5,290 bases of DNA from Ferruginibacter sp. (GCA_030831725.1 JAURKN010000232.1:1-5290); one strand, 5' to 3'; shown: positions 1 through 5,290, counted from the stretch's first letter. Numbers and translations: made by a program. Notes: generated from the sequence alone by a model not told the origin.

Positions 1-105
1 TATTTTTTTGTTTAAAAATTCAAACACAAAGTTATAGGATTTGCATAAGGTATAGCATGATTTTGATTCATGAACTGTAATTGATTTCTAAAATATCTTA
101 ACCAC

Positions 106-147
106 TCTCATATTCTCACTCATTCCCGCTCTCATTCTCATTCGCAC
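106..147. repeat. Degenerate pyrimidine-rich hexamer repeat after the tadA stop
   Basis: The stretch is almost purely C and T with regularly spaced A. TCTCAT occurs at 106-111, 130-135 and 136-141, with variants TCTCAC at 114-119 and TCGCAC at 142-147. It lies just beyond the tadA stop codon, so the tadA transcript would carry it as a purine-rich GAATGAGA-like 3' tail. The rest of 1-158 is AT-rich with no coding signal that I can see. No hairpin with a T-tract was found here, so a terminator role is not supported. The repeat is short and imperfect and could be simple low-complexity drift. Confidence 0.45.
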
Positions 148-158
148 AACAGGTATCA

Positions 159-599
159 TCATCTCCGTATTTTGAAAAAAGTTTTCATCAATTCAGCACA
201 TTCATCTTCTAATACACCACCTATTATTTCTGTTTTTGGATGAAATGGATTTTTTTCTCCCGCAATGCTTCGATACCCATGCTTTTCGTCATATGCGCCA
301 AAAACAATTTTTCCGATCTTGCTCCAATACATTGCGCCAGAACACATGAAGCAGGGCTCCAAGGTGACATATAACGTGGCATCAGGAAGGTATTTGCTTC
401 CGAGGTGTTGGAAGGCCGTTGTAAGTGCCATGATTTCTGCATGGGCGGTGCTGTCGTTCAACAGTTCAACCTGATTGTGCGCTTTGGCGATGATTTTGTT
501 CTGCATCACCACCACAGCGCCAACCGGCACCTCTTCATGGTCGAATGCTTTTTGAGCCTCCAAAAGCGCTAGCTTCATGAAATGAACATCTTGATCCAT
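159..599 (-). CDS. tadA: tRNA-specific adenosine deaminase TadA
   Basis: This 146-residue cytosolic zinc enzyme is expected to deaminate adenosine 34 to inosine in the wobble position of the tRNA with an ACG anticodon (tRNA-Arg). The cytidine/deoxycytidylate deaminase fold is seen as the zinc motif HAE (His53, Glu55, the glutamate being the proton shuttle) and the PCFMC motif (Cys83, Cys86). Around these are VPVGAVV (residues 24-30), HN at 41-42, TAHAEIMAL and TLYVTLEPC, all in TadA order. The length is typical of the family, and the C-terminal helix ends in FFKIRR. The ATG at 597-599 gives the usual short helix before MKLAL. The gene is divergent from the peroxidase gene, with 58 bases between the chosen starts, and has no obvious Shine-Dalgarno sequence. 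A guanine or cytosine deaminase of the same superfamily is the alternative, but the LEPCxMCxGAxxWS context and the tail favour TadA. Confidence 0.93.
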   Translation of the reverse strand: MDQDVHFMKLALLEAQKAFDHEEVPVGAVVVMQNKIIAKAHNQVELLNDSTAHAEIMALTTAFQHLGSKYLPDATLYVTLEPCFMCSGAMYWSKIGKIVFGAYDEKHGYRSIAGEKNPFHPKTEIIGGVLEDECAELMKTFFKIRR

Positions 600-657
600 T
601 TGTTGTTATATATGATTAACCGAAAGTAATAAAAACAATTTGTCGCTCATCAAATCA

Positions 658-1305
658 ATGCAAATGAAATGGATTCTTGCTTCCATTTTGGTTTTTTTCT
701 CCCTCTCCGTAGCCATCCTCGCCATCCCTAATAAACACAACAAAAACATGACCACCCGTCAACGCATCCTGAAAAAACTCTATCCACTTGTTATGGGTCT
801 TGGAAAACTAACCGGAAAAAATCATTCCCTCACTGGAAACGAAAAAAGCATTACCTCCGTTTACGAAATCAAGATAACCTTGAATGATGGAACTTTGCTT
901 GACCTTTCAGCATACAAAGGGAAAAAGGTATTGATTGTAAACACCGCATCCGATTGTGGCTATACCGGACAATACGATGCGCTTGAATCGCTATTTCGCA
1001 AAGAAAAAGACAGTTTGATGGTGATTGGATTTCCATCCAACGATTTTGGAAACCAGGAAAAAGGCGACAATCAAACCATAGCGGCTTTTTGCCAAAAAAA
1101 TTACGGCGTCACTTTTCCTCTAGCCGAAAAATCGGTTGTCATTCGTTCTGATGCCCAACATCCCTTGTTCAAATGGCTATCAGATCCCAAACAAAACGGG
1201 TGGAATAAACAAGTTCCCACATGGAATTTCTGTAAATATCTGATTAATGAAGAAGGAAACCTTGTTCGATTCTCTGATTCGAATGCAGAGCCGTCTATTG
1301 ATTGA
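658..1305 (+). CDS. Membrane-anchored glutathione peroxidase-family thiol peroxidase
   Basis: The 215-residue product is a GPx-fold peroxidase that would reduce hydrogen peroxide or lipid hydroperoxides. Visible catalytic residues are Cys100 in NTASDCGYT (Cys, not selenocysteine), Gln133 in FGNQE, and Trp189-Asn190 in TWNF. Cys145 in AAFCQKNYG sits where the resolving cysteine of thioredoxin-dependent GPx enzymes lies, which suggests thioredoxin rather than glutathione as reductant. The usual FPCN cysteine is Ser127 here. Residues 4-22 are a hydrophobic segment after a single lysine, followed by basic KHNK, so a signal anchor or uncleaved signal with the enzyme facing the periplasm is inferred. 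A basic linker (about 31-62) follows. I chose the ATG at 658 over a TTG at 640; the ATG at 748 (Met31) is a real alternative that would give a soluble cytosolic protein. The C-terminus stops about ten residues earlier than usual. Confidence 0.88.
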   Translation: MQMKWILASILVFFSLSVAILAIPNKHNKNMTTRQRILKKLYPLVMGLGKLTGKNHSLTGNEKSITSVYEIKITLNDGTLLDLSAYKGKKVLIVNTASDCGYTGQYDALESLFRKEKDSLMVIGFPSNDFGNQEKGDNQTIAAFCQKNYGVTFPLAEKSVVIRSDAQHPLFKWLSDPKQNGWNKQVPTWNFCKYLINEEGNLVRFSDSNAEPSID

Positions 1306-1307
1306 AA

Positions 1308-1342
1308 TGATTAATGATTAGTGATTTGTGATTTGTAATTCA
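1308..1342 (+). repeat. Heptanucleotide tandem repeat, TGATTNR orientation
   Basis: Five head-to-tail 7-base units start at 1308: TGATTAA, TGATTAG, TGATTTG, TGATTTG and the diverged TAATTCA. They begin three bases after the peroxidase stop codon. Two units are identical and the others differ by one to four bases. The reverse complement of the main unit (CAAATCA) closely matches the CAAATCT units at 1417 and 1431, so this block is inverted relative to the array on the dusB side. Confidence 0.7.
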
Positions 1343-1414
1343 TGCATTGTCAGAGTAAGCTATTAAATAGGGTGATTGCTCTTTCCGAAAAATCATTTCT
1401 AGTTGATTCTATGT

Positions 1415-1525
1415 AACAAATCTTAAATCCCAAATCTTAAACTTGGTAGACATCCAAACACCAAACAATAAACATCCAAATCAATAATCTTCAATTATCA
1501 ATTTCAAATCTAAAATCTTAAATCC
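1415..1525. repeat. Degenerate heptanucleotide array, CAAATCY orientation, up to the dusB stop
   Basis: A 7-base periodicity runs through this AT-rich stretch. Block one (1415-1442) has four units, including CAAATCT at 1417 and 1431 and TAAATCC at 1424. After an 11-base break (1443-1453) the period resumes at 1454 in a shifted phase for ten units. These begin with two identical CCAAACA copies (1454, 1461) and end with CAAATCT, AAAATCT and TAAATCC at 1505-1525. The last unit touches the dusB stop codon. The units share an A-rich core followed by T or C and are otherwise degenerate. Together with the inverted block at 1308-1342 they fill most of the gap between two convergent genes. The bases between (about 1343-1414) show no gene and no good hairpin. 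Confidence 0.6.
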
Positions 1526-2562
1526 TACAATGGACAATTATAATGATAATCGATGATTTCAATCGGAATATGCGGAAACTCAAAGTCTTTGTAATGTTCT
1601 GTAATCTGATCCAACACTTCGTTTATGGATTCAGGTGAGGTGAGCGTTACCAGTTTGTATCTGAATTCTTTTATGCCTGGCAATCCTTTGAGGTAATTTG
1701 TATAATGTCTGCGCATTTCATTGATGCCTACAACAGGGCCTTTCCACTCTATGGATCTGTTCAAGTGTTTTTTACATACGACAACTCTTTCTTCTAAAGT
1801 TGGGGGAGGAAGAATAGTGCCATCCTTCAGAAAAGCCTTGATCTCTCTGAAAATCCAGGGATACCCGATAGCGGCTCTTCCAATCATGATGCCATCCACT
1901 CCGTAGCGCTCTTTATATGCTTTTGCTTTTTGCGGCGAATCAATATCACCATTTCCGAAAATGGGTATTTTGATTCTCGGATTATTTTTCACTTTGGCGA
2001 TCAAGGTCCAATCCGCTTCACCTTTGTACATCTGAGCACGGGTTCTTCCATGGATCGAAAGCGCCTGTATACCTACATCCTGAAGACGCTCTGCCACCTC
2101 TTCGATATTTTTAGTGTTCTCGTCCCAGCCCAATCTCGTTTTTACTGTTACCGGCAGTTTCGTGCTCTTCACCACGCTTTCGGTTAAACGAACCATCAGG
2201 TCCACATCTTTCAACACACCGGCTCCTGCACCTTTCAATGCCACTTTTTTTACCGGGCAACCGAAATTGATGTCAACCAAATCCGGATTTACCGCCTCGC
2301 ATATTCTGGCAGACATCCCGAGGGCTTCTTCATCTCCTCCAAATATCTGAATGCCGAATGGTCTTTCTTCTTCGCTGAAATCGAGTTTTTTTCGGCTCTT
2401 GATCGCATCACGAATAAGTCCTTCGCTGCTGATGAATTCGCTGTACATCAAATCCGCACCATTATCCTTACATACGGCACGGAACGGCGGGTCGCTCACA
2501 TCTTCCATCGGTGCCAAGAGCAACGGGAATTCAGGCAATGATATGGGTCCGATTTTGGGCAT
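1525..2562 (-). CDS. dusB: tRNA-dihydrouridine synthase (DusB family)
   Basis: This 345-residue FMN flavoenzyme would reduce specific uridines of tRNA to dihydrouridine using NADPH. The N-terminal TIM barrel shows LLLAPMEDVSDPPFR (residues 14-28, FMN binding), SEFISSEG (41-48), and DINFGCPVKKV (97-107) with the catalytic cysteine Cys102. KTRLGWD (141-147), IHGRTRAQMYKG (170-181), IFGNGDI (201-207) and DGIMIGRAAIGYPWIF (223-238, phosphate binding) follow. A C-terminal helical tRNA-binding region carries NEMRRHYTNYLKGLPG (281-296). The length and motif order fit DusB. The frame is open to a TTG at 2586, but that codon lies inside the predicted -7 promoter element, and MPKIGPISL is the usual family start, so the ATG at 2560-2562 is chosen. 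The gene converges on the peroxidase gene and is divergent from the CPBP protease. Which uridine it modifies cannot be read from the sequence. Confidence 0.94.
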   Translation of the reverse strand: MPKIGPISLPEFPLLLAPMEDVSDPPFRAVCKDNGADLMYSEFISSEGLIRDAIKSRKKLDFSEEERPFGIQIFGGDEEALGMSARICEAVNPDLVDINFGCPVKKVALKGAGAGVLKDVDLMVRLTESVVKSTKLPVTVKTRLGWDENTKNIEEVAERLQDVGIQALSIHGRTRAQMYKGEADWTLIAKVKNNPRIKIPIFGNGDIDSPQKAKAYKERYGVDGIMIGRAAIGYPWIFREIKAFLKDGTILPPPTLEERVVVCKKHLNRSIEWKGPVVGINEMRRHYTNYLKGLPGIKEFRYKLVTLTSPESINEVLDQITEHYKDFEFPHIPIEIIDYHYNCPL

Positions 2563-2573
2563 TTCTATTTTTG
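2542..2573 (+). promoter_or_regulatory. Candidate promoter for the CPBP protease-cdsA-psd cluster
   Basis: TATTTTTG at 2566-2573 is a full match to the Bacteroidota -7 element TAnnTTTG. The -33 element is weak: TATG at 2542-2545, against consensus TTTG, with a 20-base spacer. Transcription would start near 2580, leaving a leader of about 29 bases before the ATG at 2609. The -33 part lies inside the first codons of dusB. Assignment rests on consensus matching only. Confidence 0.4.
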
Positions 2574-2583
2574 TATCTTGCAG

Positions 2584-2616
2584 CAAAATTAAGGTTTAAC
2601 ATCGGCTTATGCAATA
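2584..2616 (-). promoter_or_regulatory. Candidate dusB promoter
   Basis: Read on the minus strand, TAATTTTG (2591 down to 2584) matches the Bacteroidota -7 consensus TAnnTTTG completely. TATTG (2616 down to 2612), 20 bases upstream, is a near match to the -33 TTTG box. The predicted start near 2577 leaves about 15 bases before the ATG of dusB. This position also argues against the upstream TTG start, which would lie inside the -7 box. The -33 box overlaps the first codons of the divergent protease gene. Confidence 0.45.
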
Positions 2617-3601
2617 TAAAAGCAACAAGGGATACACAGGTTTCGGCCAATTGGGCATGATCTTGTTCGCCATCGGCATCGGGCTCATGTTGGCTACCGG
2701 TATACAACTGATCATGTTCGCACCGCTGTTGCCAAAAGGCGTGCCTATCGAAAAAGCTTCCGAATATATGGAAGCAATCATCTCAGACCCGAAAAATGTG
2801 GGTTTTGTAAGATGGATCAATGTCATATCCGCTTTTGTGGGCTTTTTTGTTCCTGCAGTGATATATTCCAGAATCTGTCACGGTTCATCATTTTTCTGGT
2901 TGGGGTTCAATAAACATTTCAATATCAGACAATGGATGATTGTTGTTCCTATAGTTTTTTTATCAGGGCTCACTGCAGCAACTTTACATGCTTTTTCTCA
3001 ACAGGTGTTGAATCATCTGCCTGCTCTGAAAACTATGGCAGACGCTTTGGAACAAAACTATGATACACAGGTTAACATCATCGGTCAGATGAACGGTCCT
3101 GCAGATATGCTGCTTGTGTTGGTGCTGCTTGCATTTCTTCCTGCGCTTTTCGAAGAGGTTCTATTTCGTGGTGCATTGCAGCGCATGCTGGAACGTTGGT
3201 GGAAATGGCCCTTGCTTGCCATCATAGTCACCTCGCTACTGTTCAGCATAATACATATTTCAATCAGCCTTTTTTTAAGCAGGGCATGGCTGGGCTTCGT
3301 TTTAGGCATGTTGTACTATTATACCAGAAATATTTGGGTACCGATTTTCGCTCATTTCTTAAACAATGGCGTTGCGGTTGTTCAACTCTTTTTCATGAAG
3401 GGTTCCAAGCATTCGCAAATGCCTGCTGATGATGTGATGGAATCCAATTGGTGGCTTGGCATCATCGCCGTTGTCGCTCTTGTTTTGTTGTTTCGCAAAC
3501 TCAAGGAATACAGTGAAGATAGCGTAATGCGTATCCACTCCCGTGAAAATCAAATGCTGAATTCTTTGAGTCCTAATGACGATAGAATTGTATCATCATA
3601 A
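2609..3601 (+). CDS. CPBP-family (CAAX/Rce1-type) intramembrane glutamic endopeptidase
   Basis: This is a 330-residue polytopic inner-membrane protein with about eight hydrophobic segments (roughly 12-38, 68-88, 109-130, 167-181, 201-223, 226-238, 243-262 and 282-295). The diagnostic CPBP motifs are all present and in order. Motif 1 is EEVLFRG, with Glu182, Glu183 and Arg187. Motif 2 is FSIIH, with Phe212 and His216. Motif 3 is HFLNN, with His249 and Asn253. All predicted catalytic residues are therefore intact and the enzyme should be active. The family includes eukaryotic Rce1 prenyl-protein proteases and bacterial bacteriocin-processing or immunity proteins; the substrate of this one cannot be told. 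The tail from about 297 is hydrophilic and charged. It is the first gene of a rightward cluster, 11 bases before cdsA, so co-transcription with phospholipid genes is likely. The start is the ATG at 2609, giving the MQYKSNKGYTGFGQLG opening, with no clear Shine-Dalgarno sequence. Confidence 0.9.
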   Translation: MQYKSNKGYTGFGQLGMILFAIGIGLMLATGIQLIMFAPLLPKGVPIEKASEYMEAIISDPKNVGFVRWINVISAFVGFFVPAVIYSRICHGSSFFWLGFNKHFNIRQWMIVVPIVFLSGLTAATLHAFSQQVLNHLPALKTMADALEQNYDTQVNIIGQMNGPADMLLVLVLLAFLPALFEEVLFRGALQRMLERWWKWPLLAIIVTSLLFSIIHISISLFLSRAWLGFVLGMLYYYTRNIWVPIFAHFLNNGVAVVQLFFMKGSKHSQMPADDVMESNWWLGIIAVVALVLLFRKLKEYSEDSVMRIHSRENQMLNSLSPNDDRIVSS

Positions 3602-3612
3602 AAAAATCAAAA

Positions 3613-4296
3613 GTGGCTTTAGATACCCGTGTTCTAAAAACCAGAAGCATCACCGCATTTGTTTTTGTAATTGTCATGCTCTGTGGATTGTTTATTCATC
3701 CTCAAGCATACAGAATATTATTCGCTCTCATCATGGGAGGATGCTTGCAGGAGTTTTTTCACCATAACCCCAAACTGGGCGAGAAAAATAAAATGATCCG
3801 TGCCATTGTAGGAACATGCTACATCGTGATTCCAATTTTGTTGATGATTGATCTGGGAACACATGCTTCTTTTTCTCAGGATCGCTTTCTTCCTTTATAC
3901 GCCATTGGAATTTTGTTTTCCATCTGGATCAATGATACAATGGCTTATCTGGTCGGATCTATGATAGGTAGGACGCCACTATCTGTAGTTTCTCCCAAGA
4001 AAACCTGGGAAGGAACCATCGGAGGCATCTTACTTTCCGTTGGTATTATTTCTTTGGCCGGAAAGTACATCCCTGTTGCGAAAGCTATTCCATCTTTCAA
4101 CTGGACTATGATTGCACTGATCAGTGCTGTTTTTGGCACTTTCGGAGATCTGGTGGAAAGCAAATGGAAAAGAATGGCAGAGATCAAAGACAGCGGTTCG
4201 TTTATGCCCGGTCACGGAGGTTTTCTTGATCGTTTCGATTCTTTGCTCATGGCAGCCACTCCGGTTTGGATTTACATCAAATGTATTGCAGGGTAA
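3613..4296 (+). CDS. cdsA: Phosphatidate cytidylyltransferase (CDP-diacylglycerol synthase), short form
   Basis: This integral membrane enzyme makes CDP-diacylglycerol from phosphatidic acid and CTP, the branch point for all phospholipids. The family core is clear: WINDTMAYLVGSMIGR (105-120, with Asp108), SPKKTWEG (127-134), FGDLVESKWKR (177-187), and the signature IKDSG then PGHGGFLDRFDS (191-210) with the metal-binding aspartates. A tryptophan at 185 replaces the usual aliphatic or phenylalanine residue of the signature. At 227 residues it is clearly shorter than the 270-285 residues typical of the family. The missing part is in the variable N-terminal half, between CLQEFF (44-49) and RFLPLYAIG (91-99), so I infer six or seven membrane segments. 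The start is the GTG at 3613, because MALDTRVLKTRSITAFVF matches the family's N-terminus and the frame offers no better ATG. An A-rich leader precedes it. It sits between the CPBP protease and psd. Confidence 0.92.
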   Translation: MALDTRVLKTRSITAFVFVIVMLCGLFIHPQAYRILFALIMGGCLQEFFHHNPKLGEKNKMIRAIVGTCYIVIPILLMIDLGTHASFSQDRFLPLYAIGILFSIWINDTMAYLVGSMIGRTPLSVVSPKKTWEGTIGGILLSVGIISLAGKYIPVAKAIPSFNWTMIALISAVFGTFGDLVESKWKRMAEIKDSGSFMPGHGGFLDRFDSLLMAATPVWIYIKCIAG

Positions 4297-4332
4297 ATCC
4301 TTTGGTTGTACATTCGCGTTTCAATTTATTCT

Positions 4333-4989
4333 ATGCGTATTCACAAAGAAGGAGGAGCAACCATCCTCATCACCGCTCTAGTTTTATTGGTCCTGAACAT
4401 GACCTTGCATTTTTTTCTGGGCGATACTTGGTTGATTTTGATCGCCATCATTCATATTTTGTCTTTCGGACTATGGTTGTTCATCATTTCCTTTTTCAGG
4501 ATTCCCGCAAGAAAACTGACCCAAGATGCCAACCTTTTGGTATCACCTTGCGATGGTAAGGTTGTTGTGATTGAAGAAGTTATCGACCAGGAGTATTTCA
4601 AAACAAAAAGACTTCAGGTTTCAGTTTTCATGAGTCCTGCCAATGTGCATGTGAATCTAAATCCGATTGATGGGGAAGTGGTTTATAACCAATATCACCC
4701 CGGAAAATATCTGGTTGCCTGGGACCCAAAATCTTCCACAGAAAATGAGCGTCATTCTGTTGTATTAAAATCGAAGGGTAAAGAGGTTTTGGTTAAACAA
4801 ATTGCCGGCGCACTGGCCAAGCGAATTGTGAACTATCTGGCTGTAGGTCAACAAGTTAAGCAGTCTGAAGAGCTTGGTTTCATCAAATTTGGCAGTCGAG
4901 TTGACTTGCTTTTACCACCGGATGCCGAGATTTTGGTTGATATGAATCAAAAAGTAAAAGGTGGGGTCACTCCAATTGCCAAATGGTAA
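4333..4989 (+). CDS. psd: Phosphatidylserine decarboxylase proenzyme (short, pyruvoyl type)
   Basis: This 218-residue proenzyme would decarboxylate phosphatidylserine to phosphatidylethanolamine at the inner membrane. Two hydrophobic segments (about 9-29 and 32-55) form an N-terminal membrane hairpin. The catalytic domain follows with SPCDG (71-75, Asp74), VSVFMSPANVHVN (97-109, His106), the ENERH stretch (137-141), and the self-cleavage site FGSRVD. Cleavage between Gly187 and Ser188 would give a beta chain of about 187 residues and an alpha chain of 31 residues whose serine becomes the pyruvoyl group. Asp74, His106 and Ser188 are the likely processing triad. The size and GS site fit the short PsdA class rather than the longer E. 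coli type with LGST. The frame opens at a TTG at 4306, but MRIHKEGG from the ATG at 4333 is the usual family start. It follows cdsA by 36 bases with no terminator between. Confidence 0.93.
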   Translation: MRIHKEGGATILITALVLLVLNMTLHFFLGDTWLILIAIIHILSFGLWLFIISFFRIPARKLTQDANLLVSPCDGKVVVIEEVIDQEYFKTKRLQVSVFMSPANVHVNLNPIDGEVVYNQYHPGKYLVAWDPKSSTENERHSVVLKSKGKEVLVKQIAGALAKRIVNYLAVGQQVKQSEELGFIKFGSRVDLLLPPDAEILVDMNQKVKGGVTPIAKW

Positions 4990-5005
4990 TTTTAACGCCT
5001 TTTTA

Positions 5006-5036
5006 TTATGAAATAAAACAGAATTCCCTACTTTTA
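5006..5036 (+). promoter_or_regulatory. Candidate promoter of the small cysteine-rich peptide gene
   Basis: TACTTTTA at 5029-5036 differs from the TAnnTTTG -7 consensus only at the last base. TTATG at 5006-5010 could be a poor -33 box with an 18-base spacer. Transcription would start about 15 bases before the ATG at 5057. The very A-rich bases just before that ATG fit Bacteroidota leaders of well-translated genes. The match is weak, and read-through from psd, which has no visible terminator, is an alternative. Confidence 0.3.
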
Positions 5037-5056
5037 TACCCTTAAAATAAAAACAA

Positions 5057-5236
5057 ATGAAAAAATTATTCTTACTTGCTACTGCTGCTCTTTTGGTTAG
5101 CGGCGTAACTTTCGCAAACAACACAGACAAAGGAAAGAAAAAGAAATGTGCTAAAGGAAAAACTTGCTGCAACAAAGCTAAGGCTTGCGACAAGAAAGCA
5201 GAAACTCAGGAGAAGACTGCAGAAATCACTAACTAA
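5057..5236 (+). CDS. Small secreted lysine- and cysteine-rich peptide, function unknown
   Basis: The product has 59 residues. Residues 1-20 form a clear Sec signal peptide: MKK, a hydrophobic core LFLLATAALLV, then SGVTFA, with predicted cleavage before Asn21. The mature part has about 39 residues with 12 lysines and four cysteines. The cysteines are at 31, 37, 38 and 44, a symmetric C-x5-CC-x5-C pattern. The tail (49-59) is more acidic and polar. There is no lipobox, no CxxC and no recognised domain. Support for a real gene comes from the signal peptide, the A-rich leader, a strong terminator 18 bases after the stop, and biased codons (six of seven Thr are ACT, six of nine Ala are GCT). Disulfide pairing or metal binding in the periplasm are possible guesses; no function is assigned. 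It is co-directional with psd, 67 bases downstream. Confidence 0.82.
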   Translation: MKKLFLLATAALLVSGVTFANNTDKGKKKKCAKGKTCCNKAKACDKKAETQEKTAEITN

Positions 5237-5254
5237 TTCGATCTTCATTTTTTT

Positions 5255-5287
5255 GAATGGCTTCCAATTTGGAGGCCATTCTTTTTT
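5255..5287 (+). terminator. Rho-independent terminator after the small peptide gene
   Basis: An 11-base-pair stem (5255-5265 with 5271-5281) contains a single G-T wobble. It closes a 5-base AATTT loop and is followed at once by six T (5282-5287). The stem holds GGC/GCC and TCC/GGA pairs, so it should be stable. It lies 18 bases after the stop codon at 5234-5236 and would end transcription of the peptide gene and of any read-through from the psd cluster. Confidence 0.9.
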
Positions 5288-5290
5288 ACA

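Noticed and set aside
27..34. Leftward -7-like box (TAACTTTG on the minus strand) that might serve a gene off the left edge
   Set aside because: There is no -33 box at a proper spacing and no gene can be seen to the left within the window.
56..73. Small inverted repeat CATGA...TCATG
   Set aside because: A 5-base stem in AT-rich DNA is expected by chance, and nothing nearby suggests an operator.
621..654. Possible tadA promoter on the minus strand (TACTTTCG with TTTG 22 bases upstream)
   Set aside because: The -7 box has a mismatch in its core and the spacer is longer than usual. No better candidate was found for tadA or for the peroxidase gene.
1352..1382. Possible hairpin AGAG...CTCT between the convergent genes
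   Set aside because: Only four pairs form, with a long loop and no T-tract, so it is not a credible terminator.
1415..1525. CRISPR array or phage attachment site
   Set aside because: The periodicity is 7 bases with degenerate units and no spacers, and there is no integrase, cas gene or tRNA gene nearby.
2351..2599. 82-codon rightward open frame opposite the start of dusB
   Set aside because: It is a shadow of dusB with no domain, and dusB on the other strand matches its family along its whole length.
4912..5193. 93-codon leftward open frame over the end of psd and the small peptide gene
   Set aside because: It is antisense to psd and to the well-supported peptide gene. It runs through the terminator-linked transcription unit the wrong way, and its product has no recognisable features.

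Overview
This window looks like chromosomal DNA from a member of the Bacteroidota, probably Chitinophagia- or Sphingobacteriia-like. The reasons are the style of the proteins, the near absence of Shine-Dalgarno sequences with A-rich leaders before starts, and -7 promoter elements of the TAnnTTTG type. The placement is inferred from family resemblance and promoter style only. There are seven protein genes and no RNA genes, insertion sequences or CRISPR arrays.

Left part (1-2562): a leftward tRNA adenosine deaminase gene (tadA) is divergent from a rightward, apparently membrane-anchored glutathione-peroxidase-type thiol peroxidase. The peroxidase converges on a leftward tRNA-dihydrouridine synthase gene (dusB). 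The 219-base gap between these two convergent genes is filled with degenerate heptanucleotide repeats, in one orientation at the peroxidase end and in the opposite orientation at the dusB end. A second low-complexity pyrimidine repeat follows the tadA stop.

Right part (2563-4989): dusB is divergent from a rightward three-gene cluster across a 46-base gap that appears to hold two face-to-face promoters. The cluster encodes a CPBP (CAAX/Rce1-type) intramembrane protease, a short CdsA (CDP-diacylglycerol synthase) and a short pyruvoyl phosphatidylserine decarboxylase (Psd). CdsA makes the CDP-diacylglycerol from which phosphatidylserine is built, and Psd turns phosphatidylserine into phosphatidylethanolamine. 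The enzyme joining the two steps, phosphatidylserine synthase, is not in the window.

Right edge (4990-5290): a 59-codon gene encodes a secreted, lysine-rich peptide with a symmetric C-x5-CC-x5-C cysteine pattern. It is followed by a strong intrinsic terminator. I recognise no function for it, and it is the best candidate for something undescribed here. Most of the window is otherwise ordinary housekeeping DNA, and I see no clear multi-gene novel system. Four start codons needed thought: the upstream TTG starts possible for the peroxidase, dusB and psd are rejected in favour of ATG, while cdsA most likely uses GTG.
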